64,000 bases of DNA. Origin: Floccularia luteovirens (Eukaryota; Basidiomycota; Agaricomycetes; Agaricales; Squamanitaceae). This document shows, piece after piece, positions 33,905 through 44,273 of the stretch (position 1 is the first letter of the stretch; the number at the start of each line of letters is the position of its first letter). The stretch spans positions 2,232,001 to 2,296,000 of the forward strand of contig VSJF01000001.1 in the NCBI GenBank assembly GCA_009739215.1, in the 5' to 3' direction. The notes beneath the pieces were generated by a model, which saw nothing but the letters and a program-made list of their open reading frames with translations, was not told the DNA's origin and ran no database searches. The position numbers and the translations under genes were made by a program.

Positions 33905-34608
33905 TCAACTGATACACCAGAACAAAAAATACATCGCAATAAGGCCCAATAAAATTTGAACTTGAGGGTCAAGCTTGTCCAAACCAAATGTAGGCTTTTC
34001 GAGAGTGCCACCAGTAGAGTTTGATCCGCCTAGAGCCTGTCCTTTTCCAGAGAAGGACGTAGACGTTTCTGAGTGTCTACGCAGAGCATTCTCAAGTCCT
34101 CTGTATAATACAAAATAACCGGTTTGTGCTGGAAAATGCTATGGATGTACGCACGCTTTGTTAGCACCTTGTACTTGATCAACTTTATTTTTCCCTTTTA
34201 GGAACACGAAAGTAGGCCTAATAAGTACGACAAGGACAATTATTAATACAGAGCTATAAATGTGCTTTACTAAACTTACAACGCAGCGATGGAGTAAAGG
34301 CTTGCCACGTCTGTAGCTGCTTCCGTATCGCATTTCAAGAAGTTCACGTTGGTATACTTTTTTGAAAGAGCCTCGAAAGTAGGAGCAATTGCATGACAAG
34401 GCCCACACCTGTCGACAATTATAAGTTGCGTAAAGGCATCCGATGCACAAACTGCAAACCAAGAAGCGTGGAAGTCAATGACCTGACAAATATATTTGTT
34501 CAGATTTTCGCGTATATTCCGGTAATTGAAACTCACCGAGAGTTTGTCTTTGGATTTCCCGAGAATTGCTTGCAATTCGGAAACCGAGTTTAAGTGAACT
34601 ATGGGCAT
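33905..34608 (-). CDS. Thioredoxin with C-terminal membrane tail
   Basis: Thiol-disulfide oxidoreductase. Exons join as MPIVHLNSVSELQAILGKSK, VIDFHASWCGPCHAIAP (WCGPC active site, the codon for W split by an intron), FEALSKKYTNVNFLKCDTEA, then PTFVFLKGKNKVDQVQGANK with the cis-Pro. After the fold comes a Ser/Gly-rich linker (SFSGKGQALGGSNSTGGTLE) and a final hydrophobic segment LDPQVQILLGLIAMYFLFWC, ending IS. Classical thioredoxins stop after the fold. The extra tail of about 60 residues would anchor the domain on the cytosolic face of a membrane (ER or outer mitochondrial membrane). Four introns. Confidence 0.87.
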
Positions 34609-34791
34609 TGGTCAAGCTTCTAGGATTGTAAGTTATGGTCTCTTATAAAAATGTTCTTTGAAAGCAAATTCTGGCACACGTCATGACAGTGATCGCTTAT
34701 GTAATGATTTGACTGAAGCCTGGGAACATTGCACAAACTACATCTATAAAAGTCTATGTCTATAGCTACTTATTTGAGTATCTGGGTTTGA

Positions 34792-36732
34792 TTAAGTGCG
34801 TCTGGAGAGCATTTGACCTGCGATTGGCGGTAAGTTTTTAGGTCTCATCCCAAGAATATCACGATCCTCAGGGCCATACTGCTGTCTAATAGTAGCGCGC
34901 TCAATCAAAATTTGTTCCATTTTTGCAGGCTCGACAATGTGCCGGTTCAGATATTGTGACTTTGGGACGGTTTGGAAAAAATGATTGCGCAACCTTTGTT
35001 CTCCAGCGGATGAGGCTCGTCGACGATGAGCCAGGAACGGATCCATGGCGGAGGTATCATCAGATAGCATTAATCCATGTGATGTAACATGATCTTCGTT
35101 TTGAGGTTCCTGGGGACGTCCGTTTGAAGTTTTTGACTGTTCCCGGGAGTTTAATCCATGAGATTGTACTCTCCTATGAAATGTCCAGGCCTGAGACTTG
35201 ATGTAGTTCTGAGTAGCTGTCTGTATGTTGCTTTTAAGCGACATCAGGGGAGTAAGGGTTGGTGGTCGAGCAGATCTTGCTGCTGGTGAACAACCTGGAC
35301 CCGAAGATTCAGACTTCTCAGAGAGTATTTTGGTAGCCATTCCCTTTTTCAGTATATGTATGACATTGATTTTCTTTCCTTGAAGGGGAAGCAGTAAATT
35401 TGGTGAACAAGAAAATGTCAATGGAGTGAGTGTCTTTTCGCCAGCCTTGATTTTTCCAGACTTATCAACCCGCCGATCATCGATCATATAATCGAAACGC
35501 CACTGTAGCTTGTATTGTTCAACCTCACCGGAATTTAAACTGCCATATGGTATGGTGCCTAAAAAGATTTCTGTGCCACGCACACTATACACACCATTGG
35601 TCTTCAGGCATAGTTGGGCTTGCCGTGAAATGTAATCCCTAGTTTCATCTCCATTTATCGTAACACGACGTAGAAGTGGCGATCCATCAAATGGAGCATA
35701 ATGAAACCTATACATCTGCCGCACCACAGGTCGAAATTGGATGAGTTCAGACCCTACTTCCAGTACATTCCCTTGCGTTCGCACGCGGTTCAAGCCAGTG
35801 AATTCGAAAGATGGTTCAATAGTTCGGAAGCCTTCTTGGTCGATCAAAAGGTCTACGGTGATACTTTGAAAATATTCATCAATGCGGCGATTACTGGATG
35901 CGATGATACAATTTCCGGGTGCATCATCGGTTTGTGACCATTGAACACAGTCATATTTTTGACCAAAATCTTTCTGTCTGGTATTTTCTTCCCATAACAA
36001 ACGATCAAACTGGGCAGCGCCTTGTTTACGGATATTGCTGATATTGTGAATGTTATCATCTTTCCCGTAAATTTCTTTAGAGGGGGTTTGGGGTAGCACT
36101 TTTGAAGTGTCATCGATACCCTTACGTGAGAGTCTACGTTTTACACTATGTTTTCTTGCCGATATATATGGTGAAAATTGTCCGGAGTTTGGTGGTTCTT
36201 CGTTATCGAACTGATCATTATTCTTTAATATTTCGAAAGACCCGGTTGGTTTGGCCCTTTGATCTCCCCTGGTGCTTACCCCACCAGATGCGTTATCGTG
36301 CACCGCGTCCATTTGGAAGGTCGTAGAGAACCTACACCTCGGGTAGCTATCAGGTGGTGCTTTGTCGATCGAATCGTTGGTTGTGAATCCAGGTGTTGGC
36401 ATATCACGGGAACCGGGGCCTGGCTGTGATCGCGCAGCCCGCCTACGTGTCGGTCCAAATGTCCCTACAGACCCTATAGAACTAATACTTGATGGCCTTG
36501 ATTGGTCATGTAAATTATCGGAGAATGTATGTGAGGCATATTCAATATCTTGGATAGTAGGTTGTGTTGAATGTGTGCCTTCAAATAGAAATATAGGGAT
36601 ATCTCCCGATGTAAATGTAGCAGATAGTTGAGAAGGAGTAAGAATAGGGGATGGCGGGTCCAAAATTAATAAAGCATCAAGAGCAGATGACGATAGCGAG
36701 CAACGTCGATGCTCCGCCTCGCCTAGCGTCAT
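34792..36732 (-). CDS. Conserved orphan protein, basidiomycete type
   Basis: Intronless frame of 646 residues. The first 250 residues are Ser/Pro-rich and look disordered (SRPSSISSIGSVGTFGPTRR). The middle, about residues 250-470, looks folded and beta-rich: YFQSITVDLLIDQEGFRTIE, ELIQFRPVVRQMYRFHYAPF, LLRRVTINGDETRDYISRQA, VYSVRGTEIFLGTIP, LQWRFDYMIDDRRVDKSGKI and GEKTLTPLTFSCSPNLLLPL. The C-terminus is disordered again. No membrane segment, signal peptide or catalytic motif seen. I do not recognise a named domain, but the strongly patterned core means it is a real gene. It might be regulatory; nothing in the sequence says of what. Confidence 0.72.
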   Translation of the reverse strand: MTLGEAEHRRCSLSSSALDALLILDPPSPILTPSQLSATFTSGDIPIFLFEGTHSTQPTIQDIEYASHTFSDNLHDQSRPSSISSIGSVGTFGPTRRRAARSQPGPGSRDMPTPGFTTNDSIDKAPPDSYPRCRFSTTFQMDAVHDNASGGVSTRGDQRAKPTGSFEILKNNDQFDNEEPPNSGQFSPYISARKHSVKRRLSRKGIDDTSKVLPQTPSKEIYGKDDNIHNISNIRKQGAAQFDRLLWEENTRQKDFGQKYDCVQWSQTDDAPGNCIIASSNRRIDEYFQSITVDLLIDQEGFRTIEPSFEFTGLNRVRTQGNVLEVGSELIQFRPVVRQMYRFHYAPFDGSPLLRRVTINGDETRDYISRQAQLCLKTNGVYSVRGTEIFLGTIPYGSLNSGEVEQYKLQWRFDYMIDDRRVDKSGKIKAGEKTLTPLTFSCSPNLLLPLQGKKINVIHILKKGMATKILSEKSESSGPGCSPAARSARPPTLTPLMSLKSNIQTATQNYIKSQAWTFHRRVQSHGLNSREQSKTSNGRPQEPQNEDHVTSHGLMLSDDTSAMDPFLAHRRRASSAGEQRLRNHFFQTVPKSQYLNRHIVEPAKMEQILIERATIRQQYGPEDRDILGMRPKNLPPIAGQMLSRRT

Positions 36733-36964
36733 CGTATGATGTCAACCTTATCCCGAGTTCAAATCTTGGTTCGAGCGCAAAGGGATCGGACAGCTAAAGA
36801 TTTAATTTATATAGGCAGCCAAGTTGTTGAACACGTTTCGGACAGGATGTACGTCTCCAAACAATCAACAAACAGAGGTACAAACAACATGGAGCATAGT
36901 GATCTTGGTTTGCCTCGTTATGTTAATATTGGTGTAACAGGCGATACACCTTACCTTTACGAGT

Positions 36965-39376
36965 TCAGAACTGTACCTCCCCTCTTTTTGCGCGCTGCGC
37001 TACTTCTTTTTCTTTTCTAGAAACAGAGATAGCGTTTCTAAGAAGACAATAGTCCCCAAATTCATTTTGACTTTGCCAGAAACTGCCAGGCACCCAGAAC
37101 ATGCGTGTCAACAGCAATGAATGTCTTGCATCCAAGAATGGAGCACATTGGACACGTTCCCAAGTATCAGCCTCAATAGAATAGCGAGGCTCATTTTTCG
37201 AAATCACTGGATGTATCGGGAAATCCAGATCAATCAGGTAGTCGCATTTATCAATCGTTACCTGGGGTTATGTGTTAGCCAGTGTCTGGTAGACAAACTC
37301 AAAACCCACGTAATGTGATTTCTCTTCGAGATTTAAATCGTTCAAATCATCTGGAATATAGCTTGTTTGTGGTCTAAACCACCATTTAGAATAGCTGCTT
37401 GTAGCTAGCATGGTGCTTGTATTGAAATGCCTAGGTAGGAGGCCGTCAAATTCACTTTTGATGAAATCTACTCGAACACCGTTGGGAACCAAGTAATGCC
37501 CGGGGAATCGATGCCATTCTTTTCCTAAACAGAGAACAAATCCAAACTCGTGAACCGGGGTCAGATCAATCGTTGGTATGTCCTCTTCAGGAGTGCCTGG
37601 GGGATATACTGGAAGAAGGCCAGATGCGTTGAGAACTCTAGGAAGTTCATCTGATTGGAATGCATGCATGACGGATAATGGAGCATGGTAATAATGCCAG
37701 AGAGCAAAAATGCGAGATATAGAGATAATGATGGATCCAAGGACGATGGAGAAGGTGAAGTTGCGGAAGATGAGCGATTGCGAGGCCTAAATATTACTTC
37801 AGACCAAGAATGGATTTAATCTAGATCGACTTACTTACCTTGTAGGGAGATCGCGTTACTTTTAGATAGGCAACTTCGACCCAGCCTCTCATAAGGTAGA
37901 TAGAAACAGCAGCATTAAGGCAAAGCAGTGGATATGCAGGAAACATAAAACGCTCCTCTTTGTGAGGTTGAAGTGTAAAAATTGCCAGCCATAGATAAAA
38001 TGGGGCGAGCCGAAGTGCAAGAATAGTAAAAGGTGAACTTTGGTTTTCCGAATACTTGTAAAGTCCAAGCCGTCTGCGATCAATTAGGTATGTAAGACCG
38101 AGCGCTGGCAGAGAGGCTAGAGCCAAAGGCGCAAGGATGTTGAAATTGAGTATAAGGTTACTGATATAGAAATTCCATGGTGCGGTGCCGTACAAATCGG
38201 GGCCTCGTTCTGAGCCTCCGAATATATTGTAACGAATTATATTCCACGGGACGACCGTCAGCTCTCCGAAAGCAGCTGAATCAATTGCTACAATGGGTAC
38301 CTTGGAGAAGATTTCGAATTGGACGGGTTATAGTTATTACTATACAACACATACCAGTATCAGGAGTGATAGCAGTCCAGATTTCATCATGCGCATCCAA
38401 CGTTGGATCATCCATGACCGTTTGTTTTCTGGTGTTACCTTGTCTGCACTAGAAATGAATAATTCTTCAAAAACGAAAGGAATTGCAAGAGCTAATGCAA
38501 AGGGCCAGCCAACAATTCCGCCTGCCGCAAAAAGAGCTGTTGCTGCAATGGTCCTTCGATTATCACTGAGCGTTGCAGGAGCCAGAACGTAAGAAAATGC
38601 GATGGTGCATAGATACATAGCAAAGGATGATGATAGAAACGCTTTCAAAATTATATCAGAGGTACTCCACAGGAAAAGTTGCTACAGAGTCACCAGTTGA
38701 GGCATTCCACATTCCAGCACTAAACAGCAGCATGAAAAACACATAACGGCCAACTCTCTCGTTTATCTTAGTAACAACAGCCCGGAAGAAGGAAACTTCG
38801 GCAAAAACGGAAATGGCCGCTAGTGAGATGCGGACAGCAAAGAATGCGATTCTCTAAATGATCTTTTATTCTCTGAGTTCAAATTTGAGGGGAAAGCTCA
38901 CCTTATCAGACCCAAATAAAATACCAGCGAGTCTGGCAGGGGGGAAGTGTAGAAGTATATAGGCCCAACTCCGGATTGCGTACTTTGGAGAAACCTCCCA
39001 AGTTTGAAAGCCCTGACCTTTGTCCAAGAAATGCAAAGGTTCCCAAAAGTTATATACTGCATCGTTTGGTCAGTTTTCGTGTTTTGCTTGTTAAAGCAGG
39101 AGCAATTCACCTTCGTCGCAATCATCAATATTAGAGTACATTGCACCACAGAATCGCACAAAGAACAATATCCGAATACCTAAGGAGAAACTCGGAACCC
39201 ATGGGCGGCGCTGAGCTCTATCGGTCGTTTCATAAAACAAGTCGAATGTTTTAAGATGAAGTATACCTTCGAAGTTGGTCTTGAAGAATTCCGGTATGTC
39301 TAGCCGAGACAGTTGGTTTTACTTGCTGCTCTGCGGCAGGACGCCTGAACCGAAGGGTTTGAACGTCTGAGGACAT
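36965..39376 (-). CDS. ALG9: Alpha-1,2-mannosyltransferase ALG9
   Basis: ER GT22 enzyme adding the seventh and ninth mannoses to the dolichol-linked N-glycan precursor. Start MSSDVQTLRFRRPAAEQQ. The lumenal signature DDCDEVYNFWEPLHFLDKG, then GFQTWEVSPKYAIRSWAYI, is restored across an intron, followed by many hydrophobic segments. Further matches are FGELTVVPWNIIRYNIFGGS, GTAPWNFYISNLILNFNI and the GT22 motif LQPHKEERFMFPAYPLLCLN. The C-terminal lumenal domain has HRFPGHYLVP, DFIKSEFDGLLPRHF and CDYLIDLDFP. Several introns. The final residues KEKEVAQRAKRGEVQF are basic. Size and order are usual for the family. Confidence 0.93.
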
Positions 39377-39839
39377 TTTGGCGGCAACCAGGATTGACCG
39401 TTCTAAACGCGACGACAATGATGATAAATTGTCACGCACATGTGACATTAGTTTATGTCGTCATTTAAGACCAAGTACCATGTGAAATGTCCACCTCGTT
39501 TCAAGAGATCTAACTCTTGCTTCCATGCTAGATAAAGTTACTACCGAACAAAAGCCTCGATTGTGGCGACGGTGAAGGTATATACAGTGAGGATCGGATA
39601 TGCGGGTAACTGTTGAACGTTGAACGTTGAACGGTTCGCTGGATCCCAAAAAGGATGTCGACCTGCTTCTTTCAGAGTTTATAGGATGTCTGTTTGTATG
39701 AGCCACACAATGTAGTTGACGTTATCCGCATTTCAATAACTGTTTGCCTGCTTTTTATCTCCCAACTTTCCTTGTTTTTTCACATTCCAACTTTCTTCTA
39801 AAACATCACCAGCTAGCTACTCTCATCCCTCCACAGGTT
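39377..39839. promoter_or_regulatory. Divergent intergenic region: ALG9 / DUF6533 gene
   Basis: 463 bp between opposite starts; presumed promoters of both. It contains the triple gttgaac repeat at 39612-39632 and a CT-rich stretch just before the right-hand start. Confidence 0.4.
39612..39632 (+). repeat. Three exact tandem copies of gttgaac
   Basis: The 7-mer gttgaac occurs three times without gaps between ALG9 and the DUF6533 gene, in the shared promoter region. Confidence 0.85.
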
Positions 39840-41842
39840 ATGGACAAGGCGGACTCAATCGAAACCGCAGAACATTTCATCTATGTCACTCAAGTATACT
39901 TTTGTGGTGCGTTGCTACCTGTCCTGATGCTCGTTCTTGCTTACGCTCAGTCACTTATAGCCATGTGTACCGAGACTATTTTTTATTCCCCGATTCCCCA
40001 CTCTGACTCCTCGACCTTTGCTCTAGATGCTGTCGTTATATGGGACTGGATCATCAGTTTGCCTCGAGAGTACCGTTTTGTAAATGCCCATTTCATTTAT
40101 ATATAACGTCTTCTCACTGTATCTTAGGTGTGGAGGACCCATTGGACACCCGTCAAAATGGCTTATGTGTTCTGTCGGTGAGGCTAAATGGCATCCCTTA
40201 ATCGAGCTGCAGTTAAATTTATTCACAGTTACTGGGTCATAACTGTAGTACCTTACTTGCTTTATTGCTTTGTCGTTGATCACTCCAGAGCAACATGTGA
40301 GAGGATTTACAAGGTTGGTAACATTATATTCACTTGAAGCACTGAATTTTACAGCTTTTGCATAGATTCCAGTCGCTCTTGCTATGTGGAACCAAGTGGG
40401 CTCCGAATGTAAGATTCATTGTTAATGTATGCGCATAGTTGTTAACAACCACGACGCGTCCAGCTGTACTCCTGATACGTACCTATGCTTTTTTCAGCCG
40501 AAACAAATATGTACTATTTTTTCTGGTATCTGCCCTTTCCGGAGTGGTTGCCTACCAGCTTTACGTTGACACCACCCAAATGTTACGTGAGTGGCGTATA
40601 ATTGTATTTTCCTCCAGGACGTAGCTCAAGCCTGGACTATAGTTCTCCCTTTCTTCAAACCTCCCTTTGTGTGTAGAGAACGATTTTGAGTTGTCAAATT
40701 TCCTCATTATTTTCTTTACAGAATACGGGCCCATGTTTTCCCATGTCAAAACCGCATTCGGCTCATCTACTTGGTCAGAAATCTCTAAAATCATACCTAT
40801 TCTTACACCTTTCTAACTTTATAAATTAGGATTTTTCGTCAGTTTGTGTTTGGCTACGCGTACAGCTGACCTTATTGGGTCGTGTAGATTGCACCTCTCC
40901 TTTTCGACACAGTCATAACATTCATGACTGTTTGGAAAGCATTCAGTATACGCAGACGCAATGGGGGACCAAATAGCAGGCTCATCCAAACATTTTTGCG
41001 CGAAGGTGTGGAACATTGTCTGTCGCCCATAGCGGTTCGTATTCACATTCGTCATATACAGGTGTCTTCTACTATATCCTTATTTCTATTGCAAATTTGG
41101 TACGTGTCGAACACACTTTTTCTTGACGCTTTTCACCATAAGCAATTTCAGATCAATGGGGTGTTCTACCTTCAGTATGCATTTTTATATTATATTGATA
41201 ATTTTTTTGTTGCTGATCAGCTGACAGACCACGTCAAGTTATATCTGCTATCAATATCCCCCTCAGTGTCATGATGGCTCCTATTCTTGCGTGCCGTTTA
41301 GTGAGCATGCTAACAGCGCAATATGCTACATTGTCAACATAATAATATGATTATTTTAGATCCTTGATCTTCGCGAACGTGGGTCAGAAACAGTTTCACA
41401 TTCAGAAGGCACTGGGATTGCTGCGTTTACGACCAAATCTATCACTCAACAAGGATCTCCTTTCACACCCCCTGGTCATCGTAGTAAAGGTGGTCATGGG
41501 AGGTACAGACGCAGCCATGGAGTGGTCAGCACAATCAGCTCTAACGTAATCCTCACCACACTGGGAAGCATACATCCCGACACAGAATTGGACATAGAGC
41601 AAGATATAGTTGAGCTCGATGATATTCACCACTCAATTGGTATAGATTTAGGTAGCCTCAGCACAGCAATTGGAGGCGATGATGGTGAGCCTCTCCCAGA
41701 AAACGAAAGTCATGGTGGGAGTCCCGCTCCAGCGTACCAACCTTTGGAAATTGGGTTTAGAAGAGGGAGAAATTCAAGTCCTGAGGAGCATGAGCCAAGG
41801 GCTATCAGGGTTGATGTGGAGAAGGCTATGCCGACAATGTGA
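39840..41842 (+). CDS. DUF6533-type multi-pass membrane protein
   Basis: Family of unknown function, widespread in Agaricomycetes. The diagnostic region is ALDAVVIWDWIISLPREYRF at about 40020-40080, which fits the DUF6533 pattern of a YD/W motif before a membrane helix. Hydrophobic segments follow over several exons: WVITVVPYLLYCFVV, VLFFLVSALSGVVAYQLY, and others to about 41300. The C-terminus is hydrophilic and acidic (DIEQDIVELDDIHHSIGIDL) and ends AMPTM at 41842. Exon joins in the middle (40100-41400) are uncertain because introns are dense. The start is the ATG after a pyrimidine-rich leader. No neighbour explains it. Confidence 0.6.
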
Positions 41843-42171
41843 AAACCTCTACAATTGGATGCCTATGAAATTTGGAATTCGAGTTTTTGTGTTTCTCTAC
41901 CTAATTTTTCTTTTTTGCATGAATTGTATCATTCCAGTTTACTCTACCTACTGTCGGCTAGTATTTAGTACGTTTTGTTCTATGTTTTCGTGTTTTAAAT
42001 ATGTATCGCATGACCACATTTGTACACAGTTTCTTGAATAACACGAACTGTCACTGTGACCCTCGGCCACTGCATCGAAGCTTCCAAATGTGGAAATTGA
42101 TTGGTGTTCGAACTTGATTTACTGTGCATAGTTACTGCGGTACTACTGGTACTAACTCTTCCCATACCACC
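41843..42171. other. Intergenic: DUF6533 gene to F-box gene
   Basis: About 330 bp, AT-rich; nothing recognised except the presumed promoter of the F-box gene. Confidence 0.35.
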
Positions 42172-43019
42172 ATGACCTATGACAAGATACCTTTTCTCGA
42201 ATTTCCTGCTGAAATATTACTGCATATATGTGAGTGGCTTCAGGCTGTCTGATTATCGTATTTTAAAATCCTATAGTATCATACCTCGACCTACCAGATC
42301 TAGCCATACTTGCGCAAGTCGCGCCAGTATTGAAGAAGCTTACTGCGGATCCAGTCTTGCATAGTAATCGTATTCGAATAATTTCTCCGTCGCGTCTAAA
42401 CCACTACCTCTTTGCAACGGATGCAAAGGGGCGAGCGTTAAGACCCACTGTAGGAGACCTTGTACAACGAGGAGTGATGCGCGGATTGAACATTGAAAGA
42501 AGGTGGAGAATGGGAACTTATTTCTACTCGAAAGGCGTAAGTTCTATTTATTCATTTAAATTACTTTCCTTTTCTGTCCCTAACCGGTATGCGGAACAGT
42601 CGATTATTCAATACGAGAACGGACTTAAGCTCGCACGACAGCATGCTTGTCATGTTCTATCTCTCCAACTAAACCGTCGTTTACTCAGATCGAGAGGAGA
42701 GCTTAAATCGTTGTATTCGTGCACGTCAAGTGTATTTCCAGATGTTGAATCATCTTCACCAAATGTTGCGAGGGCACTACTACCCATAATGCGTAAGCTG
42801 AAATGGTCTTTCAAATGTGATGAATTGGCAAAACGCTTAAAGGTTGGTGCACGGGGAGGAGCGGGGTTCGCTTTCTGGCTAGAGCATAGGGGTAGAGGGG
42901 TTGTGCGTGATGATACTACGGTTAGGCTCGCCATTTGTCCGGACATGAGGAAACTAGTAGAAGTGTACGAGAGACTCGGTTTCATTGAACGCATAGTCGA
43001 AATTGTTGTTTTGTCATAA
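42172..43019 (+). CDS. F-box protein, small conserved fungal type
   Basis: Start MTYDKIPFLEFPAEILLHI; after an intron the F-box continues LSYLDLPDLAILAQVAPVLK. Then come RIRIISPSRLNHYLF, GRALRPTVGDLVQRGVMRGL, NIERRWRMGTYFYSKG, an intron, and SIIQYENGLKLARQHACHV. The rest is helical, ending RLGFIERIVEIVVLS. About 240 residues with F-box at the very N-terminus, so it would serve as a Skp1-binding receptor in an SCF ligase. The body after the F-box has no WD or LRR repeats; the regular pattern (VGDLVQRGV, RWRMG) suggests a conserved single-copy family rather than the expanded one at 4784-6757. Confidence 0.75.
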
Positions 43020-44273
43020 AAGTAATTGTTCTTCAAAAAAATGTTCAAAATTCCTATTGTTGTCCACGTACAAAAATAAACTCAGCATGGATGCCTTAAT
43101 TCGGTGCGAATTTCAGAACGAGCAGTTGGTAACTGGGGTCGTGTTGCAATTGGCGGTATTTGCGAGAATATTAAATTCTGTTTAGAAACATATTGTTCAC
43201 CAAAATATTCAGCTTCCCAAACTTCTCTCCACGCACAAGCGAGCAACCTGAAATTAACTCGTGCACCATCTTGTTCAATGACAGCTTTCGCATTTCGGGC
43301 ATCTTCTAATCCCTCGGGCAGGTGTGCAATGTGATCCAACTGCATCCCTCGCGTGCCAAACCTGATCGATGCAGCCCTTCTGATCTCTCTATCTCCACCA
43401 TGGCCAGTTACTATTATTGTTTTATCGTTTAGCTTTCCGCTACCGGCTTCATATTTGCGCAGACTGGTTTTACTATCGTTATGATTGACCGGTTGTTTCA
43501 AAATGAAAGGTTGCTTCAAACTCATCCGCATGTGGGTGTTCCATCATCTCCAGTTTCGTGATATTTTGCTCGCGTTCAGGCTTCTGATCCGATTGATGGC
43601 ACACAAACAGTATAAGGTACAGCCGATCAATGGTAAGGAAGCATTGAGATCCCCCAAGATTAAAACTGTCACTACCAAGAATGACCTCGCTCAATATGTG
43701 TATCTTCACAAAAAGTATTGTCTCTACGTATGTAGTTTCCAACTTTCCCCCATTTTTGGATATCAGTCAACTTAAGGGAAGTTATGTCAAGCGGGAGTTG
43801 CTCTGCTGTTATTATCATAGATCGCGAGCTATAACTGGGAGTATGATATCCTCTGCAGACATTTTGGGATGTAAGATGAATACCCGGCGGTACGAGCCAT
43901 ATTATTGAACACGGTGTAGTCCTTCATATGATCGTCATTTTTCATAGCCGTGAAATCATAACATTGTGAGCAAACGTGAAGTTTAGGAATACAGTCGAAA
44001 TCTATGGAATCATAAAGTAGAATGCAGTGTCATAACTTGAGATATGATTACGGAAATGAAAGCAGAATGCACGGGATGGTCGAAAACGGTAGTTATTGTG
44101 TGTATGAGATGCGTGGGATCGGTGGTATAATGAGGTCTAAAGGGACCTACGAAATGGGAGTAGCACAGGTATAGATAACATGCACAGCATGAGGTTAAAT
44201 AAATAACCAATTACCATACACCCGTAAAGGAATCGTGAAAAGGGTTTCATTCCATCATTCACAAAACAAACAT
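43020..44273. other. Intergenic region holding a dehydrogenase relic
   Basis: About 1.25 kb. The only recognisable content is the short-chain dehydrogenase relic at about 43090-43525. The rest (43525-44273) shows no gene. Confidence 0.4.
43090..43525 (-). pseudogene. Short-chain dehydrogenase/reductase relic
   Basis: Degraded fragment of an SDR of the kind that begins with a PVNH-x-DS-x-TSL leader. Readable pieces in one frame: LKQPVNHNDSKTSL, GSGKLNDKTIIVTG (cofactor-binding strand; the following Gly-rich loop is corrupted to HGGDREIRRA), and LPEGLEDARNAKAVIEQDGA. Then, in another frame, KLNILVNN (the NNAG-type motif) at about 43192-43215. The catalytic Ser-Tyr-Lys half is absent. There is no functional start and at least one frame change. 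Probably the 5' half left after decay of a duplicated gene. Confidence 0.65.
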
